A stretch of DNA of 35,435 bases from an uncultured Bacteroidaceae bacterium (GTDB lineage: Bacteria; Bacteroidota; Bacteroidia; Bacteroidales; Bacteroidaceae). This document shows positions 7,597 through 14,853 of this stretch, piece after piece. How positions within the stretch are numbered: the stretch's first letter is position 1; every line of letters begins with the position of its first letter. The position numbers and the translations under genes are program-made. The stretch is from NCBI GenBank assembly GCA_905236065.1, contig CAJONZ010000001.1:1-35435 (forward strand). The letters run 5' to 3'. Below the pieces are notes generated by a model. The model was not told the DNA's origin, searched no databases, and saw only the letters and a list, made by a program, of their open reading frames with translations.

Positions 7597-8820
7597 CTAT
7601 TTCACGCCGACCGTGCAGGAGGCCATCCGTGCAACCAGCTTGTCAACAATGTCAACCGCCACTTCCCGTTTCGGCTTGAGTGGGAAGTCCTGCTTCCCGT
7701 TGGCAGTGAGGATGCTGATTTTGTTCGTGTCAGTACGGAAGCCTGCGCCCTTGTCGTTGAGGGAGTTCAGTACGATGAAATCGAAATTTTTCTTCTTCAG
7801 CTTGCCCTGGGCATTCTGTTCCTCGTCGTTCGTCTCCAGGGCGAAACCGACCAGCACCTGCCCTTCCTTCTTCTCACGACCCAGCGCTGCCGCAATGTCG
7901 TTTGTGGGTTTCAGGCGGATGACCATGTCGTCGCCCTTCCGTTTAATCTTCTGCGCCGCCGTCTCTTCGGGGGTGAAGTCGGCCACGGCTGCACAAAGGA
8001 TGCCTGCATCCATTCGGGGATATAGCTCCATGCAAGCCTCGTACATTTCCCGGGCACTCTCCACATCGATGCGCCTGATGTTGCTGTGTTCCAGCTGCAT
8101 GGCTGTGGAAACGGGACCGCAGACGAACTGTACTTCCGCCCCGCGTGTCGCGCACTCTTCGGCCAAGGCAAAGCCCATTTTCCCGGAGGAATAGTTTCCG
8201 ATGAAACGCACGGGGTCAATCTTCTCATACGTCGGGCCGGCGGTAATCAGTATCTTCTTGCCCGCGAGTTCGCCCTTGGCCGCAAAAAATTGCTCCAGGC
8301 AGGCCACGATGTTCTCCGGCTCTTCCATGCGTCCCTTGCCCTCTAACTTGCTGGCCAGGAAGCCTGTACCCGGCTCAATGATGTGGTTTCCGTTTGCCCG
8401 CAGTGTCTCCAAGTTATGCTGTGTCGTCGGATGGGCATACATATCCAAGTCCATGGCCGGAGCCACGAACACGGGTGCCTTCATGCTCAGATAGGTCGTA
8501 ATCAGCATGTTGTCGGCAATGCCGTTGGCCATCTTGCCAATCGTGCTCGCCGTAGCGGGTGCAATGAGCATGGCGTCGGCCCAGAGCCCCAAGGCAACAT
8601 GACTGTGCCACGTTCCGTCGCGCTGTGAAAAGAAATCGCTGACGACGGGCTTGCTGGTCAGGGCGGAGAGGGTGATGGGCGTGATGAACTCTTTTCCCGC
8701 AGGGGTTATAACAACTTGTACGTCAGCCCCTCGTTTAATGAGCTGACGTATAATAAGGCACGATTTATAGGCAGCGATACTGCCCGTGATTCCCAATACG
8801 ATTTTCTTTCCTTTCAGCAT
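7597..8820 (-). CDS. coaBC: Bifunctional phosphopantothenoylcysteine decarboxylase/synthetase
   Basis: The 407-residue enzyme catalyses two consecutive steps of coenzyme A synthesis: CTP-dependent coupling of 4'-phosphopantothenate to cysteine (CoaB, C-terminal) and FMN-dependent decarboxylation (CoaC, N-terminal). The CoaC half has GITGSIAAYK at 10-19, the catalytic-type His74 in HSHVALGLWAD and APATASTIGKMANGIADN. The CoaB half begins ITAGPTYEKIDPVRFIGN and contains LKPTNDIAAAL. Two CoaC motifs differ from the E. coli enzyme: PAMD at 121-124 instead of PAMN, and ASK (Ser157) where the ACG cysteine is expected. From memory, similar changes occur in Bacteroides. It starts 5 nt after dnaN ends, so the two are co-transcribed. 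Confidence 0.95.
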   Translation of the reverse strand: MLKGKKIVLGITGSIAAYKSCLIIRQLIKRGADVQVVITPAGKEFITPITLSALTSKPVVSDFFSQRDGTWHSHVALGLWADAMLIAPATASTIGKMANGIADNMLITTYLSMKAPVFVAPAMDLDMYAHPTTQHNLETLRANGNHIIEPGTGFLASKLEGKGRMEEPENIVACLEQFFAAKGELAGKKILITAGPTYEKIDPVRFIGNYSSGKMGFALAEECATRGAEVQFVCGPVSTAMQLEHSNIRRIDVESAREMYEACMELYPRMDAGILCAAVADFTPEETAAQKIKRKGDDMVIRLKPTNDIAAALGREKKEGQVLVGFALETNDEEQNAQGKLKKKNFDFIVLNSLNDKGAGFRTDTNKISILTANGKQDFPLKPKREVAVDIVDKLVARMASCTVGVK

Positions 8821-8825
8821 CGCTT

Positions 8826-9950
8826 TTAGTCTTGAAGCATCATAGGCATGAGCAACACAATCAAATCCTCCGAATCCGACTGCTCTGCGGGGACAATGAC
8901 ACCCGCACGGCTCGGGTCGGCCAACTCAAGCACAATGTCTTGACAGGTGATGCTGTTCAACACCTCCAGCAGGTACGGGCCGTTGAAACCGATGGACATC
9001 GGGTTGCCGTCGTACTCGCACATGATGCTTTCCTCTGCCGAAGTGGAGAAATCCAAATCCTGCGCACTGACGGTCAGGGTGTTGTTATCGATGTGCAGTT
9101 TAATCAGCGAGCTTGCCGCACTGGCGAACACACTGACACGGCGCAGCGCACTGATGAGCGCCATGCGATCTACCCTTATCCGGAAGGGATTGTCCGTAGG
9201 AATGACGGAGTTATAATTCGGGTAGCGGCCCTCGATGAGCTGGCTGGAAATCTCATACGTGCCCAGCACAATCTTGGCACTGCGGTCGTTGAAGCTGATC
9301 TGCACGTCGCCTTCTTCCTTGGGCAGCACCGTCTTCAGCAGCAACGCGGGCTTCTTCGGCATGATGAAGGCATGAGCCTCGTCGCCATGGACGGAAAGCA
9401 GGCGGTCGCGCACCAGCTTGTGTCCGTCGCTGGCCACCAACGTCGTGAAATCGGGGGTGATGTCAAAATAGACACCGTTCATCTGCGGACGGAGGTCGTC
9501 GTCAGCCGTTGCAAACAGCGAGCGGTTAATGCCGTCAAGCAGCAGGTTGGCCGGGAGCGTCAACTGTGCATACGTATCGTCGCCGCTGACAGGTATGGGG
9601 TATTCAGCCGCATTCTGTCCCATCAGGTTGTACTTACCATTCTGATAGTTAATCTCAATCTGGAGGGTTTCCTCGTTGATGTTGAACACGATGGGCTGGT
9701 CTGAAATTTCCTTGATGGAATTGATGAGCTGCTTCGACTCAATGGCAAAACGTCCGCCGCCGTCGCAGTCGCCGACCGAAAGGGTCGTCTTGATGGTTGT
9801 CTCACTGTCGGAGGCCATCATGGAGAGGACTCCGTCTGAAAGTTCAAAAAGGATACAGTCGAGTATGGCCAGCGAATTCTTGCTGCTTTGTACTCGGCTC
9901 ACAGTCTGCAAACGATTGCAGAGGGCTGTACTTGATACACTGAATTTCAT
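8826..9950 (-). CDS. dnaN: DNA polymerase III beta subunit (sliding clamp)
   Basis: At 374 residues this is a full-length clamp monomer. It has the typical opening (MKFSVSSTALCNRLQTVSRV), the GRYPNYNSVIP-type strand in the middle domain, and the C-terminal MPMML end that lines the partner-binding pocket (here LIVLLMPMMLQD). Two copies form the ring that tethers polymerase III and other DNA enzymes to the template. The gene heads the minus-strand operon dnaN-coaBC-porD-recN-TPR and has a well-formed promoter 25-55 nt upstream. It is away from any dnaA gene in this window, which is common in Bacteroidota. Confidence 0.97.
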   Translation of the reverse strand: MKFSVSSTALCNRLQTVSRVQSSKNSLAILDCILFELSDGVLSMMASDSETTIKTTLSVGDCDGGGRFAIESKQLINSIKEISDQPIVFNINEETLQIEINYQNGKYNLMGQNAAEYPIPVSGDDTYAQLTLPANLLLDGINRSLFATADDDLRPQMNGVYFDITPDFTTLVASDGHKLVRDRLLSVHGDEAHAFIMPKKPALLLKTVLPKEEGDVQISFNDRSAKIVLGTYEISSQLIEGRYPNYNSVIPTDNPFRIRVDRMALISALRRVSVFASAASSLIKLHIDNNTLTVSAQDLDFSTSAEESIMCEYDGNPMSIGFNGPYLLEVLNSITCQDIVLELADPSRAGVIVPAEQSDSEDLIVLLMPMMLQD

Positions 9951-9974
9951 TATCTATAATAATTATTTTGTTCA

Positions 9975-10005
9975 CAAAGATATGGAATAGTTTTGACGGG
10001 ACAAA
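9975..10005 (-). promoter_or_regulatory. dnaN operon promoter
   Basis: On the minus strand TTTG at 10002-10005 and TATCTTTG at 9975-9982 are separated by 19 nt, the Bacteroidetes spacing. The leader to ATG 9950 would be about 20 nt. It overlaps the divergent promoter for the gene at 10155. Confidence 0.7.
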
Positions 10006-10022
10006 AAAAAAGCGTAATTTTG
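9992..10022 (+). promoter_or_regulatory. Promoter of the DUF3127 gene
   Basis: TTTG at 9992-9995 and TAATTTTG at 10015-10022 on the plus strand are 19 nt apart. The implied leader to ATG 10155 is about 125 nt, unusually long here, and contains a GC-richer part at 10050-10100 with short complementary segments (CGTCC and GGACG). Confidence 0.62.
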
Positions 10023-10154
10023 TCGCGGATTTTAAGAAAGCATAACAATATAGGCGTCCTCCCGCTTTCTCCGCACAATCAGCCCGGACGGCGGACAAGG
10101 CAATGAACGAGAGACACCTGTCAAAGAATACAACCAATTAAAACTATATTACAA

Positions 10155-10574
10155 ATGGAATTAGAAGGAAAAATCATCCAAGTGTTGGAGGCCAGAGGGG
10201 GAACCTCAGCACGTACAGGCACACCCTGGAAAGTACAATCATACGTCCTTGAAGTACCGAACGGACAATATCCACGTCGCATGATGTTTGAGGTATTCGG
10301 AGAGGACAAAATCGCAGCCATGAACATCCAGGTCGGACAGGAACTGAAGGTTTCGTTCGACATCGATGCCCACGAATACCAGGGACGCTGGTTCAACTCC
10401 ATCCGTGCCTGGAAGGTAGAGCCGCCGACGGCAACTGCTCCCGTAGCAGAAACTCCCGGCGTGGCCCCTGTCGCTGCACCCCAGCAGGCCGCCGGCTCGT
10501 TCGCATCCGAGACACCGGCAGCCCCCTTTGAGGCAGAGGCTGGCGAAGGCTCCACAGACGACCTGCCTTTCTAA
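10155..10574 (+). CDS. DUF3127 OB-fold-type protein with SSB-like acidic tail
   Basis: The 139-residue protein has a folded part at about 1-95 (MELEGKIIQVLEARGGTSAR, then WKVQSYVLEVP, RRMMFEVFGEDKI and EYQGRWFNSIRAWKVE). This strand pattern and the sequence match DUF3127, a Bacteroidota family resembling single-strand-binding OB folds. Residues 96-134 are a Pro/Ala/Glu-rich disordered linker. The last five residues are DDLPF, nearly the DDIPF tip with which SSB recruits repair and replication proteins. I infer a DNA- or RNA-binding hub role; nothing is proven for the family. It diverges from dnaN with overlapping promoters and ends in a strong terminator. Confidence 0.85.
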   Translation: MELEGKIIQVLEARGGTSARTGTPWKVQSYVLEVPNGQYPRRMMFEVFGEDKIAAMNIQVGQELKVSFDIDAHEYQGRWFNSIRAWKVEPPTATAPVAETPGVAPVAAPQQAAGSFASETPAAPFEAEAGEGSTDDLPF

Positions 10575-10604
10575 ACGGCTTGGCAGCACACTTGCCACCA
10601 TCTT

Positions 10605-10644
10605 GACGGGCATTCCCTTTTCGCGGAATGCCCGTCGTTTTTTT
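10605..10644 (+). terminator. Intrinsic terminator after the DUF3127 gene
   Basis: A perfect 12-bp stem (GACGGGCATTCC at 10605-10616 with GGAATGCCCGTC at 10625-10636) and an 8-nt loop are followed by a run of seven T at 10638-10644. It is the clearest intrinsic terminator in the window. Confidence 0.92.
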
Positions 10645-10646
10645 GC

Positions 10647-10746
10647 CCACTGAACTCTTTGCGATTTCACGCAGAACTCTATCGGAGATGACGCAGTACT
10701 CTTTTCGTGAATACAGTTCTGCGTCATCTCCGATAGAGTTCTGCGT
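10647..10746. repeat. 22-bp periodic palindromic repeat array, copy A
   Basis: Units with the core ACGCAG(A/T)ACTCT start at 10669 and 10691, exactly 22 bp apart; a decayed unit (ACTGAACTCT) is in phase at 10647. The block 10669-10700 recurs inverted at 10715-10746 with one mismatch in 32, giving a very long hairpin with a 14-nt loop. The stretch 10667-10702 is identical to 30618-30653 at the other array. It lies between convergent genes, just after the DUF3127 terminator. Its nature is unknown; a REP/BIME-like intergenic element is the nearest known class. Confidence 0.85.
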
Positions 10747-10780
10747 CATTTTTGGAACTGTCCAACGTGGGGCCGGAACC

Positions 10781-11227
10781 TCAGCGCAGGGCGAGTGCGG
10801 AGTAGGCCACCACAATGTAGCGCAACAATTTTCCTGTCAGCGTGTAGAGGAAAACGCCAAACACATTGGCTCGCAAGATGCCGAGTGCAATGGAAATCGC
10901 CGTGCCGAAGGCGGGCAGAAACGAGAAAAAGGCAATCCAAGAGCCCTTCTTCTCCACATAGTCCTTCGTGAGTGCCAGACGCTTCTCCTTCACATGCATC
11001 CATTTGGAAATCTGCTGAATGTTGCCCAGACGACCCAAATAATAGTTGAACATGGAGCCCAACACATTGCCAAAGGTACCGCTGGCCACAGTCAACACGG
11101 GATTCATGTCGGTGGCCATCAGCAAAGCACCCATCACAGCCTCGGAGCTGAAAGGGAAAAAGGTGCCGGCCAGGAAGGAAGCCATCGCCATGCCCACGTA
11201 GCCATATTGCAAGAAAAACTCATTCAT
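10781..11227 (-). CDS. YqaA/DedA-family (VTT domain) membrane protein
   Basis: This 148-residue inner-membrane protein has hydrophobic stretches around 5-28, 38-60, 93-115 and 120-145. The FPFSSEAVMGALL segment, the GN-LGS-NYYLGR segment and the FFSFLPAFGTAISIALGI segment match the YqaA branch of the DedA/VTT family, members of which act in undecaprenyl-phosphate or phospholipid flipping. It is short, as YqaA proteins are. A specific substrate cannot be read from the sequence. It is separated by 34 nt from the downstream end of the membrane protein gene at 11262-12188 and is likely co-transcribed with it. Confidence 0.85.
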   Translation of the reverse strand: MNEFFLQYGYVGMAMASFLAGTFFPFSSEAVMGALLMATDMNPVLTVASGTFGNVLGSMFNYYLGRLGNIQQISKWMHVKEKRLALTKDYVEKKGSWIAFFSFLPAFGTAISIALGILRANVFGVFLYTLTGKLLRYIVVAYSALALR

Positions 11228-11261
11228 AGTGCAAGAAAAAATCGTTCAGGGATTCCATCGT

Positions 11262-12188
11262 TCAACCCGCTATATATGAGAGCGCCAGCACGGCAAGGGC
11301 CAAGCCCATGAGTACAAGGCAAAGGATATGGGAGGCCTTCGTCGATGTCAAGGCCATGAAATGACCGCTCAGGATGGCCGCATAGACCATCAGCAGAGGC
11401 AACAGATTGTAAAAATACTGAGGTTGCAGACAGAGGAAAAGCACGATGAGAAAGGCATGGGTCATGAACATACCATACAAAATCCTGACCCTGACCTTAT
11501 CCTTGTATTGGTTTAACAGCACTTCTACGATTCCAACGGAGAGGAGAAGCAGCAAATAGGCGATTTGAACGAGTTTTTCCACCGTTATATCAGAAAGGGA
11601 TGGCCAATGAAAATCCGCCATTTCATGGTAAAACCCCTGGATGGCCTCGTAATCGTCCAGACAAAACAGCGCACTGAAATAGAACCAATAGGGAACGACG
11701 AGACCGAGGCAGGAGGCCACAAACGTTCTCAGGGTCAGCCCCCGCATGTAAAACAAGGAAAACCACCAAATGGGTACGAAGAGCCAAAGCCTGGGAAAAG
11801 CGAGCGTGGCCAGCGAAAAAAACAGATAGGCCAGAAAGCTATGGACAGGACTCGGATTCTGGTAGAGGGAGGTGAAGGAGAAAAGCGAAAGCAATACAAG
11901 AAGGAGGACAATGTGACCCGTCTGAAACGTATGCAACTGAAACACAATGGCCAAGAGCAGGGCAAAAATGCTACTGATGATGCGGGAACCGACTCGAATC
12001 AGGGCGTTTTGGTTGTTCAACTCTGCCAACAGATAGACTGCCACAACCGACGCCCCCATGCCCATGAGCAAATCGGTGTGCAGGAAATCATGGCGGTGGC
12101 ACAGATACCACACCACAATGGCTATTGCACAGGAGACAGGCAAGGTGGCCTGACTGGTTGCAATCGTTTTCTGGAAGTCTAATTTCAC
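11262..12188 (-). CDS. Polytopic membrane protein of unknown function
   Basis: The proposed start is GTG 12188, giving 308 residues beginning (M)KLDFQKTIATSQATLP. The frame stays open to a TTG at 12245, but that TTG is the last base triplet region of a TAACTTTG promoter element (12243-12250), so the long form could not be transcribed from it. About eight or nine hydrophobic segments follow, with a short polar loop (FYHEMADFHWPSLSDITVEK) near residues 205-225. I recognise it only as a conserved-looking Bacteroidales membrane protein and cannot assign a function. It diverges from miaB and precedes the YqaA-like gene by 34 nt. Confidence 0.75.
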   Translation of the reverse strand: MKLDFQKTIATSQATLPVSCAIAIVVWYLCHRHDFLHTDLLMGMGASVVAVYLLAELNNQNALIRVGSRIISSIFALLLAIVFQLHTFQTGHIVLLLVLLSLFSFTSLYQNPSPVHSFLAYLFFSLATLAFPRLWLFVPIWWFSLFYMRGLTLRTFVASCLGLVVPYWFYFSALFCLDDYEAIQGFYHEMADFHWPSLSDITVEKLVQIAYLLLLLSVGIVEVLLNQYKDKVRVRILYGMFMTHAFLIVLFLCLQPQYFYNLLPLLMVYAAILSGHFMALTSTKASHILCLVLMGLALAVLALSYIAG

Positions 12189-12242
12189 GCGCTTTCGTTT
12201 GTTTTCACTGAGGAAATTAGTAAAAAAGCCTAATTTCGGGTG

Positions 12243-12250
12243 CAAAGTTA
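12243..12250 (-). promoter_or_regulatory. -7 element of the membrane protein operon
   Basis: The minus strand reads TAACTTTG. It lies 54 nt upstream of the proposed GTG start at 12188. No clear TTTG is seen at -33. Confidence 0.5.
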
Positions 12251-12283
12251 AACAAAAGTTACCTATTTATAAAAGAAAAATCG

Positions 12284-12291
12284 TAACTTTG
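12284..12291 (+). promoter_or_regulatory. -7 element of miaB
   Basis: TAACTTTG on the plus strand, 37 nt upstream of the miaB ATG, matches TAnnTTTG. It is back to back with the minus-strand element at 12243-12250, so the two divergent transcripts start about 50 bp apart. The -33 side is AT-rich without a clean TTTG. Confidence 0.55.
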
Positions 12292-12328
12292 CATCCAATT
12301 TTTTGGAAGAACTCGGAATCAGGGGTTA

Positions 12329-13642
12329 ATGAAGAAACTTTTTATAGAGACTTACGGCTGTCAGATGAACGTCGCGGACAGCGAGGTCATTGCGTCTGTC
12401 ATGAAAATGGCGGGCTATGACACATGCGAGCAACTGGAAGAGGCTGACGCCATTTTGCTGAACACTTGTTCGGTGCGCGAGAACGCGGAAACGAAGATAT
12501 ACAACCGGCTGGAAGCGCTGTATGCGCTGAAGAAAAAGCGGAAGGACTTCATCGTGGGTGTCGTCGGCTGCATGGCCGAACGGGTGAAGGAAGACCTCAT
12601 TGAGAACCACCATGTCGATTTGGTGGCCGGCCCGGATGCCTACCTGTCGCTGCCCGACCTGTTTGCCAGCGTGGAGGTGGGCGAAAAGGCCATGAACGTG
12701 GAACTCTCGACCAACGAGACCTACCGCGACGTGATTCCAGAACGCATCTGCGGCAATCGGGTCAGCGGATTCGTGAGCATCATGCGAGGCTGCAACAACT
12801 TCTGCCATTATTGCATCGTCCCCTATACCCGTGGCCGAGAGCGTTCGCGGGAGGTCGATAGCATCCTCAAGGAGGTTTGCGACCTGAGAGACAAGGGCTT
12901 CAAGGAGGTGACCCTGCTGGGACAAAACGTGAACAGCTACCAGGCTGGAGCGGTGGGATTCCCGCAGTTGCTGGCACTCATCGCGGAACAGGTGCCGGAA
13001 ATGCGCATTCGTTTCACGACCTCGCATCCGAAGGACATGAGCGACGAGACGCTGCAAGTGATTGCCACCCATGCAAACATCTGCCGCCACATTCACCTGC
13101 CCGTGCAGTCGGGAAGCAACCGCATCCTGAAACTGATGAACCGAAAATACACCCGCGAATGGTATCTGGACCGCGTGGCGGCCATCCGCCGGATACTGCC
13201 AGACTGCGGCCTGACGACCGACATCTTCGTGGGATACCACTCTGAGACGGAGGAAGACCACCAACTGTCACTCTCGCTGATGCGGGAATGCGGCTACGAC
13301 AGTGCCTTCATGTTCAAATACTCGGAACGACCGGGAACATACGCGGCCAAACACCTGCCCGACGACGTGCCGGAGGAGACGAAAATCCGTCGCCTGAACG
13401 AAATGATTGCCCTGCAAAACGAGTTGTCTGCCGAGAGCTACCAGAAGGATATCGGCAAAACCTACGAGATACTGGTGGAGGGCGTGAGCAAACGTTCGAA
13501 GGATCAACTATTCGGACGCACCCCACAGAACAAAGTTGTGGTCTTCGACCGTGGTACGCACCACATCGGCGACTTTGTGCAAGTGAAAATCACGGCGGCG
13601 TCCTCGGCGACCCTCAAGGGAGTGGAAGAAGGGGAAAGTTAA
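12329..13642 (+). CDS. miaB: tRNA-2-methylthio-N6-dimethylallyladenosine synthase
   Basis: The 437-residue radical-SAM methylthiotransferase modifies A37 of tRNAs reading U-starting codons. The N-terminal UPF0004 domain has the three cluster cysteines Cys11 (YGCQMN), Cys47 (NTCSVR) and Cys81 (GCMAER). The radical-SAM triad is C155, C159 and C162 in RGCNNFCHYC. A TRAM domain occupies the last ~65 residues (QKDIGKTYEILVEGVSKRS onward). The NTCSVRENAE and GRERSRE motifs favour MiaB over MtaB or RimO. It leads the plus-strand housekeeping run; its stop codon lies inside a heptamer repeat. Confidence 0.96.
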   Translation: MKKLFIETYGCQMNVADSEVIASVMKMAGYDTCEQLEEADAILLNTCSVRENAETKIYNRLEALYALKKKRKDFIVGVVGCMAERVKEDLIENHHVDLVAGPDAYLSLPDLFASVEVGEKAMNVELSTNETYRDVIPERICGNRVSGFVSIMRGCNNFCHYCIVPYTRGRERSREVDSILKEVCDLRDKGFKEVTLLGQNVNSYQAGAVGFPQLLALIAEQVPEMRIRFTTSHPKDMSDETLQVIATHANICRHIHLPVQSGSNRILKLMNRKYTREWYLDRVAAIRRILPDCGLTTDIFVGYHSETEEDHQLSLSLMRECGYDSAFMFKYSERPGTYAAKHLPDDVPEETKIRRLNEMIALQNELSAESYQKDIGKTYEILVEGVSKRSKDQLFGRTPQNKVVVFDRGTHHIGDFVQVKITAASSATLKGVEEGES

Positions 13643-13662
13643 AAGTTAAAAATTAAAAGTTA
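13635..13662 (+). repeat. Tandem AAAGTTA heptamers
   Basis: Four head-to-tail heptamers (AAAGTTA, AAAGTTA, AAAATTA, AAAGTTA) begin within the last miaB codons and include its TAA stop. A 21-nt part is repeated in opposite orientation at about 30591-30611. AT-rich heptamer tracts of this kind may be dispersed in the genome. Confidence 0.7.
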
Positions 13663-13716
13663 AAATTCGGAATTTAAAAATTTGCTTCCGCATTCAAAAG
13701 CGACAATTGAAGATTC

Positions 13717-14583
13717 ATGAAGAAATATTCTTCCATATTTTCCACGGCGATCATCACACCGGCCATCAGTACGACATTGGTGCTTTTGCTTTTAGGCACA
13801 AACGTGTTTTTCGTGTTGATGGCACGCAACTTGTCTGATTATGTGCGGGAAAACATCAACCTCAGCGTCCTGATTTCCGACGAACTGGTCAAAGAGGAAA
13901 TCGGTGCCCTGCGCAATGACATCCGAAAAGCGCCCTACGTGAAGACCATCCACTACGTCTCAAAAGAGACGGCACTGAAAGAAGCCACCCGGACGATGGG
14001 AACCGACCCCACGGAGTTTTTGGGCTACAATCCTTTCACCGCCTCCTTTGAAATCAACATTGTGGCTAACTACGCCAATGCCAAGAGCATGGACGAGATC
14101 GTAAAGGAGATCAAGACCAGACCCGCCGTGGTGGATGTGATTTACCAGCGCGACCTGATTGAGTCCGTCAACCAGAACATCCAGAAACTGAGCATCATCC
14201 TGCTGGTGATTGCCGCCTTGTTTCTGTATATCTCCTTTGCGCTCATCAACAATACAGTGCGCCTCTCCATCTTTTCAAAACGCTTCCTTATCAACACGAT
14301 GAAGCTGGTAGGTGCCAAGTGGAACTTTATCCGCCGCCCGTTCATGGTGAATGGTGCAACCTTGGGACTTCTGAGTGCCGCCGTGGCCGACGCCCTGCTC
14401 TATGCAGGCTATGTCTGGCTGGAGAAATACGAACCAGAAATCAGCCTGGTGGTTGACCAGAAGGTGCTTATCACCGTGGGCTGCTCGGTGCTGGTGGCAG
14501 GACTGCTCATCACCACCCTCTGCACGTTTGTGTCGTTGCAGAAATACCTAAAAATGTCAACAAAAAAACTGTATCACATCTAA
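13717..14583 (+). CDS. ftsX: Cell division protein FtsX
   Basis: The 288-residue membrane protein has the FtsX topology: a TM segment at about 18-37, a large periplasmic domain at 38-155 and three C-terminal TM segments at about 158-178, 213-234 and 250-272. The NNTVRLSIFSKRF and MKLVGAKWNFIRRPF stretches between TM2 and TM3 are characteristic. With the ATPase FtsE (not in this window) FtsX controls peptidoglycan hydrolases at the division site. The genes downstream (DUF3098, uppP, truB, queA) follow closely in the order typical of Bacteroidota, so this starts or belongs to that operon. Confidence 0.93.
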   Translation: MKKYSSIFSTAIITPAISTTLVLLLLGTNVFFVLMARNLSDYVRENINLSVLISDELVKEEIGALRNDIRKAPYVKTIHYVSKETALKEATRTMGTDPTEFLGYNPFTASFEINIVANYANAKSMDEIVKEIKTRPAVVDVIYQRDLIESVNQNIQKLSIILLVIAALFLYISFALINNTVRLSIFSKRFLINTMKLVGAKWNFIRRPFMVNGATLGLLSAAVADALLYAGYVWLEKYEPEISLVVDQKVLITVGCSVLVAGLLITTLCTFVSLQKYLKMSTKKLYHI

Positions 14584-14605
14584 TCATCGGTAAACATTTT
14601 TGATT

Positions 14606-14827
14606 ATGAATAAATTCGCATTCTCAAAGACCAATTACATCCTTTTAGTCATCGGACTGGCCGTCATCGTTCTGGGCTTTATCCTCATGTCGGGCAGCGG
14701 CACCACAGAAGAGGCTTTCAACCCTGAAATTTTCAACGACACACGCATCAAGGTGGCACCCATGGTAAGCCTTTTCGGATTTATTTTTGTCATTGTTGCC
14801 ATTCTCTGGCCGGCAAAGAAAGATTGA
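14606..14827 (+). CDS. DUF3098 small membrane protein
   Basis: The 73-residue protein starts at ATG 14606; a TTG two codons upstream also opens the frame. It has two TM segments (about 10-28 and 50-67) joined by a loop with TEEAFNPEIFNDTRIKVAP, the hallmark of DUF3098. No function is known. Its place between ftsX and uppP is conserved in Bacteroidota, suggesting a role in envelope growth. Confidence 0.9.
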   Translation: MNKFAFSKTNYILLVIGLAVIVLGFILMSGSGTTEEAFNPEIFNDTRIKVAPMVSLFGFIFVIVAILWPAKKD

Positions 14828-14853
14828 TTGAAAATTGAAAATCTTGTTACGAT

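Noticed and set aside
10647-10746. CRISPR array
   Set aside because: Units are contiguous at 22 bp with no unique spacers, there are only two or three, part of the array is inverted, and no cas gene is nearby.
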